From: Sphingomonas sp. IC-11
GTDB lineage: Bacteria > Pseudomonadota > Alphaproteobacteria > Sphingomonadales > Sphingomonadaceae
Assembly: GCF_021043365.1 (NCBI RefSeq)
Contig: NZ_JAJNDU010000001.1
Location: 682,001-746,000, forward strand
Reading direction: 5' to 3'
Length of the DNA stretch: 64,000 nucleotides
A program made the position numbers and the translations under genes. This document shows, in pieces, positions 57,383-64,000 of this stretch; position 1 is the first letter of the stretch, and each line of letters begins with the position of its first letter. The notes under the pieces are model-generated. The model ran no database searches. It saw nothing but the letters and a program-made list of their open reading frames with translations, and had not been told where the DNA came from.

Positions 57383-58206
57383 CAACGCAACCTTCGCACG
57401 AAAACGCGGCCATCCTCGCGCCGCTCGGTCTGGAAATTGGGAACGGCGGCGATCAGGTCCGACAGCCGCTTGTAGCCATAGTTACGCACGTCGAAGCTCG
57501 ACCGGTTGGCGGCGAGCTGCCCCATGGCTGACAGGCTGACGAAGCCCTTTTCGTCGCGCTTCACCGCGGAATAAGCGTCGATCAGCAGCTTCACCAATTC
57601 GTCGTCGATCGGTGCTGGGCCCTCAGGCGGAGCAGGCTCGGCCGCGACGGCGGGCTGAGGCTGCTGCGGCGCCGGCGGTTCCTTGCTGCTGGTCGGGGCC
57701 GCCGGTAGCTCCTTGGTCGGCGCGGGAGACGGCGGCTGCTTGGGCGCGTCCTCCTCCGCGGCCATCAGCTTGTCCACGTCGATGAACCGGGTGCAGGCGC
57801 GCTTGAAGCCTTCGGGCGTTTTGGCCTGGCCGAAGCCATAGACAGGCAGGCCATCCTGCCGAAGCCGGGTAGCCAAGGGCATGAAATCGCTGTCCGACGA
57901 CATGATACCAAAGCCCTCGACCCGTCCGCGGAACAAGAGATCCATCGCATCGATGGTCATCTTCATGTCGGTGGCGTTCTTGCCCTTGGTAATGTCGAAC
58001 TGCTGCTGCGGCTCGATGCCGTGCTTGATGGTCATGTCGCGCCAGCCGCTCAGCGCCGGCTTCGACCAATTACCATAGACGCGGCGGATGTTGACCGTCC
58101 CCAGTTCGGCAAGGACGGTCAGCACCGGATCGATCGCATGCCAGCTGGCATTGTCCGCATCGATCAGCAGGGCGATGTTGCGGGTGGGGGTGTCGTCGCT
58201 AGCCAT
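57382..58206 (-). CDS. NYN-domain RNase-like protein with OST-HTH/LOTUS domain
   Basis: 274 aa. NYN (LabA/limkain-b1) domain: LLIDADNAS near the N-terminus, FRGRVEGFGIMSSDSDFMPLA with Asp pair, matching PIN-like nuclease metal residues. A proline/alanine linker (about 155-200) leads to a C-terminal OST-HTH domain (LIDAYSAVKRDEKGFVSLSA ... RNYGYKRLSDLIAAV) that can bind RNA. ATG 58206 used over the preceding GTG. Confidence 0.87.
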
Positions 58207-58239
58207 CACGCGCAGCCATCGGCGCTGCCGTGGGGAAGG

Positions 58240-58479
58240 TCAATCGTTCGTGCGTCGGTCGCTGCGATACGCCTGACCAGCATCGATGTCGGCCTGTTTC
58301 GTTGGCCTCGTCGTGCCATCGGGATCATCGACCTGGTGCATATCGTCACGCGATCCGACGTCGCGTGCCAGCGCACCGCCGCTGGTGCCGGTCTGCGCCT
58401 CTCCGCCCGGGATCATGCCCTCGATCACGTCCTTGTCGTCGTGGTCGCGAGCGGTGGTGGTGCGGGGATTTTCTGCCAT
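58240..58479 (-). CDS. Small hydrophilic protein of unknown function
   Basis: 79 aa, acidic and repeat-free, with GGEAQTGTSGGALARDVGSRD. No transmembrane helix. AAGGAG lies seven bases before ATG 58479. Probably intrinsically disordered; family not recognised. Confidence 0.65.
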   Translation of the reverse strand: MAENPRTTTARDHDDKDVIEGMIPGGEAQTGTSGGALARDVGSRDDMHQVDDPDGTTRPTKQADIDAGQAYRSDRRTND

Positions 58480-58531
58480 CGTCACTCTCCTTCGTACCGG
58501 TAAGAACGAGATGGCAGGGCTGGAGGTTTCG

Positions 58532-59014
58532 TCAGGCAGAAGGATAAGTGATGGCGATCACTTCATATTCCTTTTCCCCCGCGGGGAGCGCAACGCGCCT
58601 GAGATCCCCCACCGCCGCGCCGCGCAGCGCACGGGCCAGGGGCGCGTTCCAACCGATCAGACCGTGGCCGGCATCCGCCTCATCATCGCCTACCAGGGTC
58701 AGTACGCGGTGGTTATCATCCTCGTCAGCGATCGTGACGCTTGCACCAAAATAGACGCGCGAGCGGTCGGGCGCCTGAGAAGGATCGACCACCTTGGCCG
58801 CCTTCATCCGGCGCGACAGGAAGCCCAGCCGCCTGTCGATCTCCCGCAGCCGCTTGCGCCCGTAGATATAATCGCCGTTCTCCGACCGATCGCCATTGCC
58901 AGCGGCCCAGGCAATGGTTTCCACCAGTGCCGGGCGCTCGGTGGCGAAAAGCTGATCATATTCGCTGCGCAGCGCGGCATAGCCGGCTGGCGTGATATAG
59001 TTCGGGCGATCCAT
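58532..59014 (-). CDS. greB: Transcription elongation factor GreB
   Basis: 160 aa. Starts NYITPAGYAAL, then the coiled coil with GDRSENGDYIYGRKRL and the FKBP-like end (LIGWNAPLARALRGAAVGDLRRV). GreB cleaves backtracked RNA by insertion into the polymerase channel. ATG 59014 used. Confidence 0.92.
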   Translation of the reverse strand: MDRPNYITPAGYAALRSEYDQLFATERPALVETIAWAAGNGDRSENGDYIYGRKRLREIDRRLGFLSRRMKAAKVVDPSQAPDRSRVYFGASVTIADEDDNHRVLTLVGDDEADAGHGLIGWNAPLARALRGAAVGDLRRVALPAGEKEYEVIAITYPSA

Positions 59015-59089
59015 GCGGAGGGCTCTATAATCGACCGAAGCGGGATCCGCGACCTCCACTTGCCTGGCGGCAAGGAAGGTCGTGACCTG

Positions 59090-61108
59090 TCAGCCCGCGC
59101 GATTGCGACCCAGATACCAGCTCAGGTTCGCCGGTCCCCGGCTTTTCGCGCGGGGCGGGTTCATCAGGTCATACACGACGGCATTTTCCAGCACGCGCTG
59201 CACATAGTTGCGTGTCTCCGTGTAGGGGATCGCCTCTATCCAATCGACCATGTCGATGGCGCCAGTGCGCGGATCGCCGTTGGCGCGCAGCCACTTGTTC
59301 ACGTTGCCAGGTCCCGCGTTATACGCCGCGATTGCTAGCGGATAGCTGCCGTAACTGCCGAAGATCCGCTGGAAATAGCTGGATCCCAACTGGGTGTTGT
59401 AGCCGGTGTCGGTCAGCAGCCGGCCGCTATCGTAGGGCAGGCCCATCTTGCCCGCCTGCTCGCGCGCCGTGCCCGGCATCAGCTGCATGAGGCCGCGCGC
59501 GCCGGCAGAGGAAATGGCAGCGCGATCGAACTGGCTTTCCTGCCGCGCGATCGCGTGAATCATCGTCCACTGGCTTTCGTAGCCCGGCGGCACCGACACA
59601 GTGGGGAAGGCGATGGCGCTATATTCGGTCTGGTCATTCTGCATTGCCATGCGGCCGACAATCACCGCCAGGTCTGGGCGACGCAGCGAACGAGACAGTT
59701 CTTCGGCAAGGAAGTGATCCGCGTCCCCTTCAACATTGGCGGCGATCGTCCGCACGAACGCGGTCTGATCCTGATATTGCCCGATGGATCCCAGGAACTG
59801 TGCGGCTCGCACCGTCTCACGGTTGAAGAAGGCCTGGCGCGCCGCCGGATCGATAGCTGGCGAGGAGACATCCTTGGGCGGGGTGAGCGGGCGACGCAGA
59901 TGTTCCAGGGACAACTGGCCGTAGAATACATCGCGATAACCGCCAGCGCGGGTGAAGAAGGCAGTCGCATCCGCCGTCCGGCCAGCCGCCTCCGCCGCCC
60001 GGCCGGCCCAGTAGAACCCTTTGGCTCTGGTCTGGGGGGACTGGCTGCCGCGCCCGTAGCGATCGAACATCGTCATCGCGTCGGCGGGGCGGTTGAGTTG
60101 CTTCAGTGCGGTCTGGCCTGCCAGCCAGACGAGACTGGTATAGTCGTCGCGCTCGCCATACGGCTTTTTCGAAACGTCTGTTCCCGCGGGATAGGCGTCA
60201 TCAACCTGACGGGCGATGTCATAGGCGAGTTGGTACTGACGGTCGGCAGCCGCTGCCCGTGCGTTGGTCAGCAGCACTTCGTAGAATTTCTCGACATTAC
60301 CGGGCAGGGCGACGCCCGGCCGGCGAATACGCGCAAGCCAGGATCGGGCGCTCGCACTTGCGCCGCTGTTGCGCAGCCAGGTCGCCTTATCGGCGATATA
60401 GCCGGCATCCAAGGCGCCGGCCGCGTCATTGGCCAAGGCGAGAGTGGATGCGGTCTCCGCATTGGTGCGGAAGGCGAGGCGCGCCTCGAACAAGGGGCGA
60501 CGGCTAGGGGAGGTCAAGGCAATCTGGCGAGCGGCTACGCTGGTCGAGCCCTGCCACAGCAGCGCGTCCATGCGCGCATCGTGATCATCGGAACGCAGCG
60601 CCCCGGCGAAGTTGGTGAGGATCGCCGATTCGTCGGTCGGCGTTAGTGCGCCGCGCCGCCACGCGTTCCGCGCCGCCTCATAAGCCTCTGCGGTCGCGCC
60701 AGTGGCTTGCAGCGCCTTTGCCTGTGCCACCGCGCCGGCTGCGGTTAGCGGAGGATAGCGCCTGAAAAATGCGACGACGCTGGCAGGGGAGGCATAGCCG
60801 TTGCTGGCCTGCCGCTCGGCCGCGCGGCGGTTCGCCGTCTCGTTCGGCCAGCCGGGGTGGGCCATCACGAAGCCGGCGTAGCTGTCGAACGGTAGCGCGT
60901 CGGTCTGCCGCAGCGCCCGCCACTGTGCCAGTGCTGCCGCCAGATCCGCATTGCTGGTCGCTTGCGCGGTGGTGGCGGGCTGCCCCTGCGCGAGTGCGTT
61001 GGCTGCTCGCGTGCGCGCAGCGTCATCCTGCCCCTGAGTGACGAGCAACGCCACTCCCAAACCCATTCCCAGTGCGATCAATGCCCCTGCCCTCAAACCA
61101 GTCACCAT
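59090..61108 (-). CDS. slt: Soluble lytic murein transglycosylase
   Basis: 672 aa. N-terminal signal anchor (VTGLRAGALIALGMGLGVALLV), long alpha-superhelical region, and a C-terminal SLT domain with HAIARQESQFDRAAISSAGARGLMQLMP (catalytic Glu), AIAAYNAGPGNV. Cleaves peptidoglycan glycan strands to anhydro-muropeptides, the family of molecules that AmpR senses. ATG 61108 used. Divergent from dapA. Confidence 0.92.
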   Translation of the reverse strand: MVTGLRAGALIALGMGLGVALLVTQGQDDAARTRAANALAQGQPATTAQATSNADLAAALAQWRALRQTDALPFDSYAGFVMAHPGWPNETANRRAAERQASNGYASPASVVAFFRRYPPLTAAGAVAQAKALQATGATAEAYEAARNAWRRGALTPTDESAILTNFAGALRSDDHDARMDALLWQGSTSVAARQIALTSPSRRPLFEARLAFRTNAETASTLALANDAAGALDAGYIADKATWLRNSGASASARSWLARIRRPGVALPGNVEKFYEVLLTNARAAAADRQYQLAYDIARQVDDAYPAGTDVSKKPYGERDDYTSLVWLAGQTALKQLNRPADAMTMFDRYGRGSQSPQTRAKGFYWAGRAAEAAGRTADATAFFTRAGGYRDVFYGQLSLEHLRRPLTPPKDVSSPAIDPAARQAFFNRETVRAAQFLGSIGQYQDQTAFVRTIAANVEGDADHFLAEELSRSLRRPDLAVIVGRMAMQNDQTEYSAIAFPTVSVPPGYESQWTMIHAIARQESQFDRAAISSAGARGLMQLMPGTAREQAGKMGLPYDSGRLLTDTGYNTQLGSSYFQRIFGSYGSYPLAIAAYNAGPGNVNKWLRANGDPRTGAIDMVDWIEAIPYTETRNYVQRVLENAVVYDLMNPPRAKSRGPANLSWYLGRNRAG

Positions 61109-61184
61109 TGTGGACAGAATAGCCAAGCTGCCCGTATCTGTCCTGAACGACCCAACGCACCACATCCCGTTTCAGGAGCAAGAC

Positions 61185-62060
61185 ATGTTTTCCGGATCGA
61201 TTCCGGCGCTCGTGACGCCGTTCGACGCCGACGGCCGGTTCGTCGAGCATGCCTATCGAGAGCTGATCGAATGGCAGATCAGCGAAGGTTCTTCCGCGCT
61301 CGTGCCATGCGGGACGACGGGGGAGGCAGCGACCCTGACCAAGGATGAGCAATTCGCCATCGTGAAGGTCTGTGTCGATCAGGTGCGCGGCCGCGTACCC
61401 GTGATCGCCGGCGCTGGGTCCAACGATACGCGGGTGGCGGCCGCCAACATCGCCGCGGCGAGGGATGCAGGTGCGGACGCTGCGCTGATGGTCCCGCCAT
61501 ACTACAATCGACCGTCGCAGGAGGGCATCTTCCAGCACTTCGCCGCGCTTGCGCCCACGTCGCCGCTGCCGATCGTGCTGTACAATGTGCCGGCCCGCAC
61601 GGTGACCGACATACAGCCGGAAACGCTGATCCGGATTGTTAGCGCGTTTCCGAAGGTGTTCGTCGGAGTGAAGGACGCGTCGGGCGTTCTCCAGCGTGTA
61701 TCGCAGCATCGCGCAGCGCTGGGTGATGGCTTCTGCCAATTGTCCGGCAATGACGATCTGGCGCTCGCCTTCAATGTGATGGGCGGGGTGGGCTGCATCT
61801 CGGTCACTGCCAATGTCGCGCCAAGGCTGTGCGCGGACTTCCAGGCGGCAGGTGTCGGGGCCGAGGCGCTGGCACTCCATGATCGCCTGTTCGCGCTTCA
61901 CACGTCCCTGTTCACCGATGCCTCACCCGGCCCGGTGAAATATGCGATGACGAAGGTCCGCCCGAACTTCCCTCAGGGGCTCCGCCTGCCCATGACTTGG
62001 CCTGGCGAGGCGAGCCGCGCTGCGGTGGACGCAGGGCTGGAGCGCGCCGGCCTCATCTGA
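61185..62060 (+). CDS. dapA: 4-hydroxy-tetrahydrodipicolinate synthase
   Basis: 291 aa. Family sequence LVTPFD, GTTGEAATL, NVPARTVTD and Lys in VGVKDASGV (Schiff base). First step of the lysine/meso-DAP branch from aspartate semialdehyde and pyruvate. ATG 61185 has AGGAG seven bases upstream; in-frame upstream start rejected. Cytoplasmic. Confidence 0.95.
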   Translation: MFSGSIPALVTPFDADGRFVEHAYRELIEWQISEGSSALVPCGTTGEAATLTKDEQFAIVKVCVDQVRGRVPVIAGAGSNDTRVAAANIAAARDAGADAALMVPPYYNRPSQEGIFQHFAALAPTSPLPIVLYNVPARTVTDIQPETLIRIVSAFPKVFVGVKDASGVLQRVSQHRAALGDGFCQLSGNDDLALAFNVMGGVGCISVTANVAPRLCADFQAAGVGAEALALHDRLFALHTSLFTDASPGPVKYAMTKVRPNFPQGLRLPMTWPGEASRAAVDAGLERAGLI

Positions 62061-62145
62061 CCGCTCCATTACGGAGGCGTTTCGATAAGCCTCTTATTCC
62101 GGCCGCAATTCGTCCTCACGATCCGGCGAGATAAGGGGGGGCGCC

Positions 62146-62466
62146 ATGCCGGCTTGGTGGATGCTCGCGTTGCAAGTAGTCGCCGGGCCGGCCGCGCCTG
62201 TTGAACGGGCGCCGTCGGAGCGCACCTGTCCAGCTGGCCGGGCCGGCGATGATATTGTGGTGTGTGCCCGGCCCAACGACCGCTTTCGGCTGAAGCCGCT
62301 TGCTGGCCAGTTCCAGGCCGAACGTACCCCGCCAAAGGCCGAAACTGCCATAAACGGGGTGGGCACCGTGGCCGTCGAGGCTGAGCGCGCGGCCGACGCG
62401 CAGGGCGCGCCCATCAACCGCGCGATGATCCGCCTTCGTGTCCCGATCGGTGGCAAGAAGCGCTGA
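62146..62466 (+). CDS. Small exported protein of unknown function
   Basis: 106 aa with a short apolar N-terminus (MPAWWMLALQVVAG). Contains GDDIVVCARPNDRFRLKPL, a form repeatedly seen in sphingomonad periplasmic proteins of unknown role. Lies between dapA and smpB. Confidence 0.6.
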   Translation: MPAWWMLALQVVAGPAAPVERAPSERTCPAGRAGDDIVVCARPNDRFRLKPLAGQFQAERTPPKAETAINGVGTVAVEAERAADAQGAPINRAMIRLRVPIGGKKR

Positions 62467-62514
62467 ACACGCCGCCTTCCCACAGGACGCGCAACGCCCT
62501 ACATCGCCCCGTCC

Positions 62515-62997
62515 ATGCCACGTCCCAAGCCCGCCACCTTCGACAAGAAGAAGATCGTCGCCGAGAACCGCCGCGCGCGTTTCGATTATTCGATCGACAC
62601 CACCTACGAGGCCGGGATCGTTCTGACCGGCACCGAGGTGAAGAGCCTGCGTTTCGGCGAGGGCTCGATCGCGGAAAGCTATGCCGAGGTAAGCGACGGC
62701 GGCGTCTGGCTGGTCAATTCGAACATTCCCGAATTCAGCCACGGCAATCGCTTCAACCACGAACCCAAGCGACCCCGTAAACTCCTGCTTCATGAGCGGG
62801 AAGTTAGGAAGCTCCACGGCGCCGTGGCGCGCGAAGGCATGACGCTGGTCCCGCTGATGATTTACTTCAACAGCCAGGGGCGGGCGAAGGTGGAGTTGGC
62901 GTTGGCAAAGGGCAGAAAGGCGCACGACAAGCGCGACGCGATCAAGGAGCGTGATTGGAAGCGCGAGGCGGGCCGCCTCATGCGTGAGCGCGGCTGA
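62515..62997 (+). CDS. smpB: SsrA-binding protein SmpB
   Basis: 160 aa. SmpB landmarks: [25 protein letters not shown], and basic tail [21 protein letters not shown]. Binds tmRNA and brings it to stalled ribosomes. Its stop overlaps the next gene start by one base. Confidence 0.95.
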   Translation: MPRPKPATFDKKKIVAENRRARFDYSIDTTYEAGIVLTGTEVKSLRFGEGSIAESYAEVSDGGVWLVNSNIPEFSHGNRFNHEPKRPRKLLLHEREVRKLHGAVAREGMTLVPLMIYFNSQGRAKVELALAKGRKAHDKRDAIKERDWKREAGRLMRERG

Positions 62998-63581
62998 TGA
63001 GCACGCGTGCGCTGACCGTCTGGCAGCGCTTTGCGGCGTGGTGCCATCGCAATTTGCCGACGCGCGAATCGCTTGAAGGCAGCCGTTTGCTCCGGCCAGT
63101 CGCTCATCGCGTACTGGCCCCCGAACTGTGGCGATTCACCCGGCGCTCCGTGCCGCGGGGCGTGGCGCTTGGGATGGTGACTGGGATCCTGTTTCCGGTT
63201 GCCCAGATACCGTTTTCAGCGATGCTAGCGCTGCCGTCGCGGGCCAACATCCCCGCTGCGGCGCTTACGACCTTCATCACAAATCCTGTTACCACGCCGC
63301 CGCTGTGGGTGTTGGCATACTGGATCGGGAAATGGGCGCTTCACCTTGATCAGGCGCTGCCCGGAGACCCGATGAGCAAGGCCGCACATGATGCGGCGCA
63401 GTCCGGATGGATGCAGTGGCTGATGTCTGATGCGGCGCCGGCCACCGCGCTGGGGCTTCTCATCGTTACCGGGATCCTTTCGGTTGCAGGCTATGGCTTG
63501 TCCGCGCTCGGCTGGCGATTGTGGATCGCGCGCAAGTGGCGGCAGCGTCACGGCAGCCGCCACATTGACGAGGCGTCTTAA
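62997..63581 (+). CDS. DUF2062 membrane protein
   Basis: 194 aa with three or four hydrophobic segments (about residues 52-72, 82-105 and 145-170). The early FTRRSVPRGVALGMVTGILFP is typical of DUF2062, found after smpB. Function unknown. Coupled to smpB by TGATG. Confidence 0.8.
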   Translation: MSTRALTVWQRFAAWCHRNLPTRESLEGSRLLRPVAHRVLAPELWRFTRRSVPRGVALGMVTGILFPVAQIPFSAMLALPSRANIPAAALTTFITNPVTTPPLWVLAYWIGKWALHLDQALPGDPMSKAAHDAAQSGWMQWLMSDAAPATALGLLIVTGILSVAGYGLSALGWRLWIARKWRQRHGSRHIDEAS

Positions 63582-63622
63582 CGAGATAGAACACGTGCCT
63601 TCACTTACCGAAGGCCATTTCC

Positions 63623-64000
63623 ATGCGTCCGTCGCTACTTATTGCCGCGATTCTTTCTACCACCGCTGCCGCAGCAATTGCGCAAACCGCGGCCCCTAAA
63701 GCGGCCAAGACCAACACCCTGAGCACTGGCAGCGCTAAATCGAGCGCTGCCGAGCAGGCCGGCCCCGCAATCGGCACCTTTGGCTTCGACATGGCGGGGA
63801 GAGATACCAGCGTCCCGCCAGGCGATGACTTTTACGCCTATGCAAACGGCACCTGGGAAAAGAACACCGAGATTCCGGCCGACCGCTCTTCCTACGGCAT
63901 GTTCCATCGCCTCCAGGATCTGTCGCGTGAGCAGACGCGTGCACTGCTTGAAGAGGAAAAGGGTAAAGCTGACAGCAAGTCGGGTAACTTTTACGCGAGT
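63623..64000 (+). CDS. M13-family metallopeptidase (partial, N-terminus)
   Basis: The gene runs past the window end; 126 codons are seen. Signal peptide (MRPSLLIAAILSTTAAAAIA), then the M13 start block GFDMAGRDTSVPPGDDFYAY and ANGTWEKNTEIPADRSSYG. M13 peptidases (PepO/neprilysin-like) are zinc peptidases; the catalytic HExxH lies outside the window. Confidence 0.85.
   Translation, partial: MRPSLLIAAILSTTAAAAIAQTAAPKAAKTNTLSTGSAKSSAAEQAGPAIGTFGFDMAGRDTSVPPGDDFYAYANGTWEKNTEIPADRSSYGMFHRLQDLSREQTRALLEEEKGKADSKSGNFYAS

Overview
The window is about 64 kb of high-GC, gene-dense chromosome. The gene set is that of an alphaproteobacterium of the sphingomonad group: a ChpT phosphotransferase next to a compact che operon, an RpoH-type sigma factor, tandem small outer-membrane beta-barrels, a WalW-like deacetylase, a Cdc48-type AAA ATPase, and small periplasmic and lipoprotein genes. 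Most of it is core chromosome. I see no integrase, transposase, prophage or CRISPR array. Both edges cut genes: the C-terminus of a Cdc48-like ATPase on the left and the N-terminus of an M13 metallopeptidase on the right.

Layout. 0-13 kb: rlmN, an IalB-like exported protein, a histidine phosphatase, two tandem outer-membrane barrels, dnaN with a strong terminator, a YciE/DUF892 protein, an MBL-fold hydrolase, panB, a YfgM-like/bamB/der cluster, a lone Hpt protein, and bfr preceded by a short bfd gene (56 codons, TTG start). 13-18 kb: a surface/accessory group (DUF418 membrane protein with a hidden 57-aa membrane ORF, sulfotransferase, beta-helix protein, inner-membrane protein). 18-26 kb: rpoH, a RluD-type synthase, then a JAMM peptidase, chpT and cheA-cheW-cheY-cheB-cheR. 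26-31 kb: an AmpD-type amidase, a PhyH-type dioxygenase, the RNase P RNA, a J-domain protein and a ferredoxin-like protein, then a divergent ampR / subclass B3 metallo-beta-lactamase pair whose enzyme has Glu at the usual His116 position.

31-36 kb is the most unusual part: an expanded phage-shock (psp) locus. PspF is divergent from a sigma54-type promoter that should drive a 43-aa ORF, pspA, pspB and pspC, followed by five further small one-helix/coiled-coil proteins that share the PspB C-terminal signature, and possibly sufE. Paired operator palindromes and an IHF-like site sit between pspF and the promoter.

36-64 kb is mostly housekeeping: sodB, tRNA-Asn, nadK/moaA, an EAL protein with a ruined GGDEF motif, small enzymes, gyrA, an SDR, a TPR protein, an AsnC-type regulator, a histidine kinase, a deacetylase, a Crp-type regulator, two tRNAs, two M28 peptidases around ettA, a NYN/OST-HTH RNA-binding protein, greB, slt, dapA, smpB and a DUF2062 protein. 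All function calls come from reading translated sequence and motifs by eye. No database search was run.
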